A DNA stretch of 64,000 nt from Arbacia lixula (Eukaryota > Echinodermata > Echinoidea > Arbacioida > Arbaciidae), in the NCBI GenBank assembly GCA_963669155.1, contig OZ022591.1, positions 10,588,081 to 10,652,080 of the forward strand, read 5' to 3'. Below are positions 23,126-34,664 of the stretch, in pieces. How positions within the stretch are numbered: position 1 is the first letter of the stretch; every line of letters starts with the position of its first letter. Below the pieces are notes generated by a model. The model searched no databases. It was not told where the DNA came from and saw only the letters and a list, made by a program, of their open reading frames with translations. Both the position numbers and the translations under genes were made by a program.

Positions 23126-26100
23126 ATAGGGGGAACATACAACAAAAGAGAAACAGGGGCACATTGAACTACCATGAGATGTATTACCATGACAACAAGA
23201 CCCTATAACGTCCCTTTTGGGGGAACATAACTCACATGAATGAATCACTCAAATTGGCTATGACCATGGCATCTGGCCGTGGGCTAACCTAATAAAAAAC
23301 AATAAATTTGATCAGAAAAAGGGGGAAAAAGCATTGGAAGGGCCCTGGCTAGTCATAGTAGACCGGATATTATCAATGGGAGTTGTATGCGGCAGAGCAC
23401 TTTCCTTGGAAATCTTCAGTTACCATGCAGAGGAAGAAAAAAATGTCATTTTGTCTCCTTTATCCCATCATTTTCATGCCCCTCCCTTAGTTACGCATTT
23501 TCTTTTGTTGCTTGTTTTCGAGGGACAGCAGCGTGTCAGGCCAGGACCGTGTTTGCCCAGCATCAGGAAGATGATTATTTGCGAGGGAGCCCGGTCGACG
23601 TCTTTAAACCTCTCGCTACCAACGGTGCCTGAAATGTGTAATGATAAGTCAGCAGGCTTTTCCTGGCTTGGTACCGAGGGGGTTAAACATCCGTCAGTCT
23701 TATGAAGGAAGCGGAGGGATGACAAAGAGGAGGGCCAGAAGGACGAACAATTAGAGATGATGACAGAGAGGAAACAACCATGAACATGAGAGAAAACAAG
23801 AAATTCAAGTACATTCAAAGGATTTCCCTATGATTAAGACAGCAAACCTTGAGTTTTTCTTTTGCATTTAATTTGTCTACTCTGGGCAGAATAGTCCTAA
23901 TGATATAATGATGTAACAAGCTTGTCATACCGGAAGATCAATCATTCAATAACGACTCTAAATTAATACCATTCACCCTGACTTGAAAATCAAAAAAAAT
24001 TTGTCATTACAAAGCTTCAAGCATTTTATTTTGATATAATATATGACATGAAATTAATGATTGTGGCTTTATACCCATCAAGACGCATATCATTATGACA
24101 TGAGCATTGAAAAAGATATGAAGTTTCGCACAAAACTAATACATTTTTGTTCATATCCCTACTGTGGACTAAAATTCAAGCCTGTGTCATTTTAAGATGG
24201 ACATGTATCATAAAAAATTTGTTTTTATTTTGAACAATAACTCTAGAGAGTCATGACTATACACAGTGTGAATTGTGTTGCCTAGCAACTCATATCAAAA
24301 CACTGTTTACACTTGCTCATACTTTCTTTATAAGTACCATTCAACATATGCAGCATTGCAAAAACATTTTATTCACAAAGAAATTTAGAAGAGCTATGAA
24401 AATAAGATTAGAAATAAGATAAAGAGACAAAAGTAGGCAGATGAACAATTCATTTCATCATGACCTATATCCCGCTTTAAACATAATATTCCCCTTGAAG
24501 CAAACTCCTGGTGACTGACATCAACGTCTACATGTGGGACTATAGTGAAGGTCTAGCATTCAGGAAGTGGGGTTCACACTCATCAGGGCCTGTGTTCGCG
24601 GGCTCAACTCGCAGGGGATAAAGACAGCGTTTTATCTCTGTAATCTAAACACATCTTCAAGGTGAGCAGAGAGAGAGAGAGAGAGAGGTAATGACGAGGA
24701 GGATCATGAGAGAGATAGAAAAGCGTGATTTTTCCAGACTCACGCTTGTCTCGCAACATCCTGTCATCAGACAAAAATACCTCTACTCTGGTTGTCAAGG
24801 AAGGTGCATCTAGTTGCTTCCTGTTTAAAAGACTTCTGAAGTTTTGGTTAAAATATGATATAAACAGGACTATAAGAGCAAAAACTAAATCCCGTTTTCC
24901 ACTGCTTAAACACTAAACCCCACCCTTAAACAAAGGAGTATGTATGCTGGTCTGATATTTGTCCGCACTGTAAATACATAATATTGGACACAGTAAAAGC
25001 AACAAGACTTAATCAATATATGGGTGTATCCTAAGGTCTATAACCATTTGGTCTACTCCCAGCTGGTCTATCCACCATTTCGTCTACAAGGAACCAATTT
25101 AAAATACTGTTGCAGATTAAAATATTGAGTGAACTTAACAAAAACTCTCATTGATACCATAACCTCAATCATTAACTCTAATCCAGACTCCCCTTCCCTT
25201 ATCCTAACCCATACATATCAGCTTGTGCTTGTAGACGAAACAGGGCTTAAACCAAATGGGAGTCGACCAAATGGCAAAGCACATATCCTGATATGTGCAA
25301 TATACAAGGAGAGTTTTATGAAAATATTTAGAATATTGAGGAGTCAGCTGACAGCTGAGCATTCCAAAAATAACTCTATAAACAGAAGTCAACAACTTTA
25401 CACTTCTTTGCAGGCCTATATGCAGCTGTGTGTAACCAAATTTGAGAGCAACATCAAAATCTCCAGACCCGTGGGAAATAGCTAAGTATAAGTAATGCAG
25501 ACCTGCCAACTTCCTACCCTAAATGTCAGTATTTTACCATTAAAAAAATGGATAAAATATAACCAGTGTTACCATTGAATGAAATAAAACTACATATAAA
25601 GTTGGTTGGTAGAAGTCAGCATTTTTAATCAAGCTTTCAGTATTCAGATTAATATACAGGACAAAATACTGTTTCCGTTTTTTTCTCCATTTTCTTCACA
25701 AAAAAAAAACAGAAACAACTTGGAGCACTGATCACGTATCAGCTGTCACCTCATATGAAAGTCAATTGTACGTTACTCGGGGAAACATTCCCTCGGCCAA
25801 AGCCGAGACATTCTGGTAGTACAGCATACCAGAGTGCTGCAACCAATATGAATCATGTACTCTGATGAGATGCGAAGGAGCTTTTGGTAAATTTCCTCCT
25901 CGTCTGTAGGTTTGGCTTGCTTGCGGGGCTTAACCCTTCTCCTAAAATTTCAAGTTTAGGTTCAGTTGAACTTGTGTCTCGTCCTTCATCGCCTGATTGG
26001 GGATAAAATTGATGAGATGAGGGGAGAAAGTCTGGCAACATTGAGTCAATGACCAGACTGCACAGATGCTGCCAGACTTGTCGTCATTCAATCTTCATCC

Positions 26101-26159
26101 CTACTACATTTTTTAGTGTTGTCTTTCTGTCTCCTGCCCCCACCCCCTCACTGGTCTGT

Positions 26160-26198
26160 TCCTGTCTGTCTGTCTCTCTTTCTCTGTCTCTCTTTCTC

Positions 26199-26247
<49 letters not shown>

Positions 26248-26326
26248 TTCTCTTTCCCTCTTTCTCTCTTCTTTATCGACTCTATCTTACCCTCTCTCTC
26301 TCTCTCTCTCTCACTCCCTCTCTCTT

Positions 26327-26392
<66 letters not shown>

Positions 26393-26462
26393 TCTCTTTC
26401 TCACACACTCTCTCTCTCTTTCTCTTTCTCACACTCTCTCTCTCTCTCTTTCTCTTTCTTAT
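26160..26462 (+). repeat. TC microsatellite tract
   Basis: Long (TC)n runs with CTATCTC and CACACTCTC interruptions. The 188-codon frame crossing it is a serine/leucine translation of the repeat. Confidence 0.9.
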
Positions 26463-26506
26463 CCACTCTCTCCTGCTTTCCCTCATATCTCGCTTGTGTT
26501 AATTGC

Positions 26507-26698
26507 TAGCTTGGCTTCCAGGCTGTTGGGCATTTCCAAACCAAACTATTCAACAGAGAAGTCTGGTTGCAGTAGACAAGTCATTCTTGATTTCTTTTCC
26601 AACAGAGGAGAATGATATAGTCACTAGTCTGATGAGTCCTAGACTCTATTGTTCAGTTTGGATTAAAAATTATATAAAACAGCCTGAAAGCCAGGCTA
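26507..26698 (+). mobile_element. 192 bp MITE of the TAGCCTGGCTTCCAGG family
   Basis: The left end is TAGCTTGGCTTCCAGGCTG and the right end in reverse complement is TAGCCTGGCTTTCAGGCTG. This is the best-preserved pair of ends in the window and the counterpart of 14488-14679. Confidence 0.8.
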
Positions 26699-26714
26699 GC
26701 TCATCCACTTTCCC

Positions 26715-26745
<31 letters not shown>

Positions 26746-26750
26746 ACAAT

Positions 26751-27139
26751 AGGCCCGTTCACACACAAGGGAACAAGTGCGATTTAAAAATCGATTTTCT
26801 AATCGCGATCAAAATTTCGAAATTTTTTCCAGTGTGGACAGAAAAATCGCACTAATTACCGCGATCCTAATCGCGATCCAACTCGCACTATTAGTGCGAT
26901 TTTTCAGAATAATCTCGATTATTTTGCCAAGCGTCTCTTTGAATCGCGCGCGCGAAACTCTATTGGGACAGCGGGGTCAGTCTTCGGTCATGCAAGTTTC
27001 GCGCATGCGCAATTTGGCCACTGATCGTTCTTTCCTTGCTGGGAAGTGCGATTTTTCCCTGTGTATGAACGGTCGAAAAAAAAAATCGAAATTTGGATCG
27101 TGATTGTAATTTCGATTTCCGGTGTGTGTGAACGGGCCT
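26751..27139. mobile_element. 389 bp inverted-repeat element present in right copy only
   Basis: The ends AGGCCCGTTCACACACA and TGTGTGTGAACGGGCCT are perfect 17 bp inverted repeats. The interior is rich in TCGCGATC, AATCGCGAT and GTGCGATTTTT words. The flanks ATA and TTA resemble a mutated three-base target duplication. The end sequence and a TWA-like target fit PIF/Harbinger-type non-autonomous elements (inference). The left copy has uninterrupted TC repeat at the matching place, so the insertion is polymorphic between copies. No transposase frame is present. Confidence 0.85.
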
Positions 27140-28454
27140 TATGTTTCTTCCCCTCTCTCTCTCTCCCTCCCCCTCCCCCTCTCTCTCTATATCCCACTCC
27201 TTCTCTCCCATCCTCTTTTCCACCACCCTCTACTCAATCTCTCCTCCTCAATAAAATGATTCCGACCTGATAAACCATTTCATAATTCGATTTTTGACAG
27301 ACGGCTTTAAATAATCCATCATCGGGGCTTCGCTAGCTGTTTTGATGTACCCTTCCATCTGCTTCACCCAATACAAATACGATCCCTTTTTTTTACTGGC
27401 AGAAAAACCCACACTGAAATTTTGTCACAGTTTTCTTTTTCTCCTCCCAACGAAAATGTTTAAGGGGCTCTTTTGAAATATGAGTAGCTCGAACAAACAA
27501 ATTTTGAAAAATGTGGGGTTAAAGGCTCACACTGTGATGGTCTCGAATTTTCATCCCCTCTCAAGTTTCTGTGATGATATATGTCTGTATATGTTATGTA
27601 TTGGGGGGCTACACAGTCATGATTGGAGTGAGGAAAGAACAAGGTGGTTACACATGATGTAAAGAGAAAGGGTTCATTGCGCACTACATTGAGCACCAGC
27701 CCAGGAGGTAGTAGAGTGATTTCAGAGATCACACATTCATGCTTCACAATCATTTTATTCATATAAACCTCATAAACTCCATACCATACTTGTTGATTAA
27801 TACTCTGGTTTAAGCCAAGCTGCCAAACTGGTTTTCTCAAGTGGTTCCTACCAGGTACCAATTGACTAAACTTAAGGTGAGGGGTGCAAATGTGGGGAAA
27901 GGAAGCCAACATGTACAAGGACCATGGACCTTGTGTATTAGGCACAATAGCTCTCACCACCACAACTCTTTGCTTCCTTGATACAGTGTACAATTGTTCC
28001 CTTTCTCAAGTGTTTTTTAATGTGTGAATACTAGCATTCTTTCATGTGTTTGAATGTATGTAGTGTGTGTTTGAGATTTATACATACTAAAGACCATGAC
28101 AAATACTCAGAAGTTCCATAGCAACCACCATGAAAATGGCACAATAACGTGGGAAAAAATATCATCAATTGGAGTAGAATGCTCAAGGAGATTGATAAGA
28201 GGACAAGTAGAAATAAGAGAAAGAGGGGTAAAGAGAAAGAGATTAAAGTCGAGAAGGGCAGCCTCCCAACACAGGCTCAATGATAACATAGTGAAAAATA
28301 TCAATGTCTGGTACATCAGACTATAGCATAAACCTACAAAGCCCCTCCCAATAGAAAGCTGCATACATTTAAACAATACTAGTCTTGACCCGCAGACACA
28401 CTGATCAAGGATTCAAAGTACATGATGAGTAGAAGAAACACAATGCATAATCGA

Positions 28455-28618
28455 ACCTTCACAATAATCAGGTCTGACTGTTGTAGACTAATCACTCTAA
28501 ATCTCTGCTCAGCTTGGACAACCAGGAACAAATGAGAACTAGTCTATCAGTATAAGACCCACATGTTGACTTAGTAAGTTTGGATTTAAAATGCCAAACA
28601 GTCCTGAATGCCAGGCTA
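28455..28618 (+). mobile_element. Left-truncated member of the TAGCCTGGCTTCCAGG family
   Basis: It is the counterpart of 16073-16257 but with a small deletion removing the left terminus. The right end TCCTGAATGCCAGGCTA is intact. Confidence 0.55.
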
Positions 28619-31600
28619 GGTATGATCTGACAGAGATCAGTTTAATGGGACTGAGAATAGGTGAGATAAAGATATAAAAGTGTGAATAATGTCACTACAT
28701 TCCAACATGCTCCCCAGATGGCGCAGCTTCTCTTACACGCTGAAAGATGGACTATTTTTTTGCCTCTACCCAGTCAGAAAAAAAAAGAACAGTCGGAAGA
28801 GAGAGACAGGAGGGAAGAGTTTACCGCTGCTACGGTATGTCCTGCTAGAGTATGTCCGGGGGAAAGTAGTTCAAGCAGAGCGAAAGTGGTAATTGGACGG
28901 TTTCTTTTAAATCAGCCGAAACACAATTCAATTAAAAGGATTCATGTTTCGAACCTGCTGACAGATTGGCCGTATTAATCTAATTGATGGGGTGAGGCAA
29001 GGATGAATGTAAGAGATGATCTAGTGAAGATCAGTCCAAGAAAGCTATTTCTGACACTTCAACAAAGCAGGAGCTGACCTACGTAGATGTGAAGAATAGC
29101 AATATAATTCATTAGGTCATTCCAATAACAAACTCATGTCAACTTTAACTGTTATCAATCTTCTGCAACAACCTCAGAGTGGATCGCAGTAAATGATATG
29201 ACCCCGTTTACACAAAATTCAATCAATTGGACACAATGTACAGCAATAACAAGGGAATTAGATTTACACCTTTTCTAAATACTCATTCCTGGTCGCTCTA
29301 TTACACTAAACCTCATAATGGACTGTAGTACGTGGAAGAGGTGCCGTATTTACAAATACGAAAACAAGTACATTCTCTAAATACAGCAACAAACACCTAA
29401 AACTGAATCACATTGAAACAACAGTTCCTTGACCATTCTGCACAATGAACCTCAAAAACAATAGCATGACAAAAATATGTTCCACTCAATTTCAATACAA
29501 GATGCACTCGGCACAAAGTTTTAAGAAATCTGACTCCAATGGATTTTATTTTTTCCATGAAACAAAGCTATCTACATGTCAAAAGGGATAAGTAAAATAT
29601 ATTGTTTAATGGACTGTCGCGCCATCCAATATTAAACAAAGGCATGTCCTTCGATGAATCAGAAAAAATGCGTATGTACATGATGGACGAACAAAAAAAA
29701 TTACTAAGGGGAAGAGCCTCGATGCATGCCCAAGACAAAATAACCTCAAATCTTTTGGAGCCATGCTAAATGAAATCCCATCCTGCAGAATTGTCCACGC
29801 CTAATTAAAACTCCGCAGGGCGGGCGACGAAGAGCGGAGCTATCTTTAGCAGGACATGCACCCGAAATGGAAGGGGGCTTATGGGTAGGAATGTGGCAGA
29901 AACGCGGACCCAAGAGTCTAGACGAGAAATGATTCACCCAGATGTTTGTTGAGTGGTTCTAGGGGCGATCCAGGGGCTGGTTGGTTTCAGGAAACAAGAA
30001 ATTGGGCTTAATGGACTCAGGACTTCCCTTAATTGACAGATTGGTATCAATTATCTTTCCAAGAGCTCTGACTCTCTCTCAAGTACATGTCTCTAGCAAC
30101 TCTAGATTCATTAGGAGTCTTCCCTTTATCTTAGGAATATGCCGTGCATGCTTTGCAAAGAATGAAAAGATTGCGAAATAGCAGTAATGAGCTGCCCAAA
30201 ACACTTCATGAAAGATACAACTGTAATGTAGCAAGCAATATCAACTCATTATTTATCAGATCATTTTCAAAATGACAGTTCATGTCTAGAACACACATAT
30301 TAGGATACCTTACATGTTTCTTTTGTCCATGGTTACCGGTATATGAATTTTCGAGGCCCTGGTTTAAAACTGGGTATTGGTCTTAACCTTTCGTCGTGTG
30401 ATTTTTGCCACCTTCTCTTCTCTGTCTCTCTTCTCCTTCTCTTCCATATTCTCTTTTCCATTCATTTCTCTCTCTCTTGTTACCTTGAACGACTGAATAC
30501 TTTAATATCTACTCATGATAATAAATGTAATTAGTAAATGGAATAATGAAATTATAAACATTTCTGCTTTATACCTACAAGGAAACATAAACATTAAACA
30601 TAAGCATGTCTACAGTAGAGATAAAACATTTGCTAAATGCGGTGATTAAACATTCCCAGCTCAACGACTCTCGCCCTGATACAGACTATGATTATTAATC
30701 ACGAGCCAAAAGCCAAAAAACGTCAGCAATTACATGAAAAGTTCTCTGGAGGCGACAAATTAGGGCTAAAAACAGATGGTTCTAATCCCTTCAGGGGTAG
30801 CACCGAATGATCAGCGATTGATCAGAAAAAGTGCTTCTAAATGTCACTTCCTTCTGAATGGTTTTCAGTAAAAAGAAAAAATGAAACATGTATCCTTTCA
30901 AAGCGGCTCGTTTTCCCCCTCCCATCTTGCAGATGAGATTGGGAGATTGCTAAACGTACTTCTACGAGCCGTGGGCAAAACGATGATGATTATGATGAAT
31001 GGAAATGTTGTGGTTCAGATGAACTATATGATGTAATGTAAGTGATTTCAGCAGAGCTATGTTTTCAAACATGAATAGAGAAGAAAAACAAAGATCACTG
31101 TGGTAGGTGAATGATTTCTGATCTTGAATGTAGAATCTTGGATGACAAGACAATTGTGTCCCAAAAAATTAAACAGGCAAAACTCAATGAATGCATCGAC
31201 TATCATGTCTCTCTTCGATCATGAAATAGCTAGGTATTTTGCTACAACGGCCTAATGAAGATGCCCCTTGTGAGAGAATGTTACAAAGAACAATGAATAA
31301 CTGGCAACAGGATACAAACAGATAGTATACAAATGTGCATCTAATTAGTACTGCATGTTCACACCATTCAAAGAAATACGCTAAGAATAGAGAAAACCTT
31401 GCGTGCCTTTGTCAAACTTATCGGGCATTGTTACCCACATGTCAATCACAGTCTCAACACTGTTACAAATCACACATGACAATGTTGTGGAGAAGATTAG
31501 AGGCAAGTGCGCCAACGCATTCAATGATTTATTCTGAAATATTTGTGGAATGTTAAACAAATTAGACATTTCAGTTCTTTTCATGATACAGACACTCTTT

Positions 31601-31773
31601 TATGGAGAGTTGAAGAATAGGTTTTCAAGCTCGAACACGCATCAAAGGTGCCAGACGTACATATATACAATATCTGTTTGTCAGCCTTGCTCGTGTCACA
31701 CGCGAGGTACTTTCACACTTCCCCTATCAGAAGAAATTTGTGGTATTTTCTGAACAGGTCCTCTACTACCTTT

Positions 31774-32230
31774 GTTACATTGGGTTTGCTTAGCCCTGGA
31801 CTATCCTTAGTCCCATACTATCCTAAGCCCGGAATATATTTTGAAGCTTTTAATATCGGTATTTCTTAGCCCAATACTAGCTCTTAAAACCGGCTAGCGA
31901 AATCCACTATGTTCCCACTCAAAAGCGTTAGCCTTGGACTTTCTTGATAGCTTAGGAATATTTTTGAGTGTACATCATGCACATGTGCTCTTTACCACTC
32001 CGCATCAAGGCCACTCATCCGTTGCGCATCATCTGATTGGTCACAGCATCTTGGGCTTGCGAGCTTAGCACCGCTTTTTCTTAGCCCCCATACTATTTTT
32101 TGTTTCTGTTTACACTGGAGCTCTTAGGCCCGGATTTTATGGGTTGGCATCGCAATCACAGGTTTAGCCCTGCTTTTTTGCAGGACCAAAAAATACTGTA
32201 CTATAGATCGGGCTAGCCCAATGTGGTAAA
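31774..32230. mobile_element. TTAGCCC-rich element, about 455 bp
   Basis: The left end GTTACATTGGGTTTGCTTAG resembles the reverse complement of the right end (TTACCACATTGGGCTAGCCC). TTAGCCC or GGGCTA words recur at least six times. It is non-coding. The end of the left contig lies inside this element. Confidence 0.45.
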
Positions 32231-32251
32231 CAACAATGTAAAGAGAAAGGC

Positions 32252-32271
32252 ACCCCCCCCCCCCCCCCCCC
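32252..32271 (+). repeat. Poly-C run
   Basis: About 20 consecutive C, a likely sequencing and assembly weak point. Confidence 0.9.
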
Positions 32272-32820
32272 TTAGCCTCACCTTTTGCCAGTGTAAAAAG
32301 CATATACCACGGTTTGAAAATACATGTTTCTCTGCCGTGGCATTTTCAGATTGGGCTTAGAGTACCTCATCACGAAATACCAGGTGTTTTTTCTGATTGC
32401 GAGGTGTGAAAATGGCTATATTTGTACTTTAACAATAGATTATTGTAAGTATGAAACGTGACAGGGTGACCATAAAAAAGTTTACTCCACACACAATGAA
32501 CATTAAGCTGACTCACAAGTCTACTTCAAGTTCATTGTGCACATGTAGAATATTCTAAAGTGAGCTCTTAAAGTTGTTATGGCACTGAACATCTCAAAAG
32601 CACATGTAAAAATATGTGGAAACATGTCTGCTTTAATGTGCATTGATTGTGTACAAATCATGAAACTGGTGAAACGACATGATGTCCATTCGATGTTAAT
32701 TGGGTAACTAATCAACTTGACAGAACTGACATCCTGATGTAAGAGGAGGCTGGTTTATGACTAGGAGTTATGATGTGATATGGATGTAATCATGTCTGAC
32801 ACATCATGTTTTCCATTCTA

Positions 32821-32821
<1 letters not shown>

Positions 32822-32864
<43 letters not shown>

Positions 32865-33118
32865 TTTCCCAACAAACTCATCAATATTTTTTTCTCAAAA
32901 AAACATAATTTCTTTCATTTGCTCTCTCTCTCTCTCTCTCTCTCTCTATTCCTTTCCCAACAAACCCAGTATTATTTCTTTCTAGAAATCTTTCTATAAA
33001 AGGACAGTCATGCCTTTTATTTGCTTTCTCTCTCTCCCACGACATTCTTCCCTTAATCAACATTATCATCACCCAATCTACATTGCCATCATACTGTACA
33101 TGGGGTCTCTTCATTCTT
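32822..33118 (+). repeat. Dispersed duplicate A (partner 36120-36378)
   Basis: It opens with (TC)n, then TTTCCCAACAAACTCATCAA, a second CCCAACAAAC unit, AGGACAGTCATGCCTTTTAT and CATTGCCATCA..CATGGGGTCTC. The unique part from about 32945 to 33113 matches 36213-36373 with only a few differences. The flanks do not match. Confidence 0.85.
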
Positions 33119-33271
33119 GAGATGTTCGTACCATTGTATTATTAGATTACCATGGCTGTAACTTGCAGCTGCTCGTTTGTAACAATAAGATGCGCATGCA
33201 ATTGTGTCATATCCACCTGGATGTTCCAATAGCACATGCAGACTCTGTGTCACAGTCACAGACATAAGTGC

Positions 33272-33482
33272 CATTCTCATTGGCCTTTAAAAAATCGCGA
33301 AGTTAGAAAAATCGCGAAGTTAGAAAAATCGCGAAGTTAGGGGACCGGGACAATAGGACCGTTCAGCTTTCGGTACGGTTGCTAGGCAACTTTCACCCTA
33401 ACTTCGCAATTTTTCTAACTTCGCGATTTTTCTAACTTCGCTATTTTTCTAACTTTGCGATTTTTTAAGCCCAATGAGAATG
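33272..33482. mobile_element. 211 bp fold-back with 17 bp repeats in its arms
   Basis: The ends CATTCTCATTGGCCTTTAA and its near-exact inverse TTAAGCCCAATGAGAATG enclose arms built from AAAAATCGCGAAGTTAG. There are three direct copies on the left and four inverted copies on the right, one of which reads TCGCTA rather than TCGCGA. The central 60 or so bases are unpaired (around GGACCGGGACAATAGG). The whole can fold into a long hairpin. No coding potential. Confidence 0.9.
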
Positions 33483-33683
33483 CAGCTATAGTAATGGCAA
33501 TCTGAAACCTCTTTATTGTTATCTATGCTTGTTTTCAAGTATCAATCAATATTGAGATGCAGCATAATTTGTTGTATTTATATAAATGTACCTCGAGTTT
33601 GACCACATAATGATAATTATTAATCTGAATAGAACATGATACCCAGTCTAACAAAACACTGATGAAATAAGAGAGGGAATGAC

Positions 33684-33844
33684 CAGGGCTATGTTGCATA
33701 TAGGTTTTCAATCACTTTAATTTACCATCAGTGGTAACTACCATGGCAACAGCCAATGAGGTCTCATTATTGCACCTGTTGCCATGGTAGTTACCATTGA
33801 TGGTAAGTTACAATAATTGAAAACCTATATGCAACAAGCCCCAG
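33684..33844. mobile_element. 161 bp fold-back element
   Basis: The arms of about 67 bases are inverted copies: left GTTGCATATAGGTTTTCAAT, then TTACCATCAGTGGTAA and CTACCATGGCAACAG. The right arm carries the inverse with a few changes. A short loop lies near 33752-33776. A second, partial copy is at 58571-58632. Confidence 0.9.
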
Positions 33845-34144
33845 AAAGAAAATAAAAATGATATAGAAGGAATATCCCATGTATGATTTACGATATCTAT
33901 GTCATGTTTGTAAAGAGCATTGATGGCATTAACCAACTGTTCTATCCTTACTGTCACAATAACATCACAACACATTTTGACAAGATATATGATCACACTG
34001 CAGCATAAACACAAAACCATAGAATGTTTGACAGCAGTACACTTAAAGGTAAGTGGTAGAAGTTGTAATAATATTGCAGAACCATTTCATTTAATTAGAC
34101 CATTTTCATTATGTATGCAAATTTTATGCATGCCGTTTGAACAA

Positions 34145-34245
34145 TACGTTATTTTTGGCAACCCCAAAGCTTGTTGAGGTTTGTCCGAGTAGCAACAACT
34201 AGTAGATTCAGAGTGCATTCCATCTATAAAAACTGAATCATTATA
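34145..34245 (-). repeat. Dispersed repeat, inverted relative to 40308-40405
   Basis: In reverse complement it reads ATGATTCAGTTTTTATAGAT, then GGAATGCACTCTGAAT, GTTGTTGCTA, CTCGGACAAACCT and GCTTTGGGGTTGCCA. The sequence at 40308-40405 gives the same series on the plus strand at roughly 80% identity by eye. Confidence 0.65.
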
Positions 34246-34331
34246 TACGGGTGAATGTCATAACTTGTTATATTTGCAGTTAAGGAGAAAGTTGTGAAAA
34301 CATTACAAGAACGGCTTATTTTATCATCAGT

Positions 34332-34445
34332 TTCAGATGATTCCCAATGGAATCAAACAAGAATTGGACCCAAGGTCATGGCAGAAGAGAACTCCATCGA
34401 TTATGAGACCAATAGGCTTAACCACTGCTGTACCCCTAACCTTTA
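34332..34445 (+). repeat. Dispersed repeat shared with 49592-49694
   Basis: Shared words in order are AGATGATTCC, GACCCAAGGTCATGGCAGAA, ACTCCATCGAT and ACTGCTGTACCCCTAA. In the second copy the series is interrupted by the AAACGCGTTT-rich element and resumes after it. Confidence 0.55.
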
Positions 34446-34577
34446 ATTTTTTAGGTAAAACAACAAGAAGGGTCTCACTGAACCACAGCAGGAAACAGCT
34501 CTTGGAAGTGAAAACCGCGACACAAGTCTCAATCGCTCATCAAAATCTAAATCTGCTCAGCTCGGAACCTCATTCAT

Positions 34578-34664
34578 TTAACCCTTCATATTCCAGACAA
34601 ACTGCTGTCCTATAGCATGTGTATTAGTCATGCAAGTCATGTTTCAACAGCACATACAGAGGTA
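34578..34664. mobile_element. Diverged TTAA-type short element
   Basis: It starts TTAACCCTTCATATTCCAGA and continues CAAACTGCTGTCCTATAGCA and TGTGTATTAG, matching the family at 59.6-60.1 kb. The right terminus is not well defined. Confidence 0.5.

Larger units (their letters stand above)
20025..32184 (+). repeat. Right copy of the 12.2 kb direct duplication
   Basis: It begins at the first base after the gap in CTCCATCTTCC, matching 7515 onward, and runs to TTAGCCCTGCTTTTTTGCAGG, the point where the left copy stops. It carries a 389 bp element (26751-27139) absent from the left copy and lacks the left copy's 463 bp element. Beyond 32184 the sequence has no partner, and before 7515 the left copy has none. 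This is the pattern of two overlapping contigs that were not merged. Confidence 0.9.

Noticed and set aside
27460..27993. 177-codon reverse-strand frame, the longest frame not made of simple repeat
   Set aside because: In the left copy the same region (15083-15479) is split into different frames by small indels, and the sequence shows no motif or family feature. A constrained gene would not break between near-identical copies.
29746..29937. 63-codon reverse frame in the right copy
   Set aside because: The left copy has a stop at the matching position (TTCTGA in place of TTCTGC in the reverse reading), so it is not conserved.
33272..33482. CRISPR-like array of 17 bp repeats
   Set aside because: Units are contiguous with no spacers and are arranged as inverted arms in a eukaryotic context, so this is a fold-back element.
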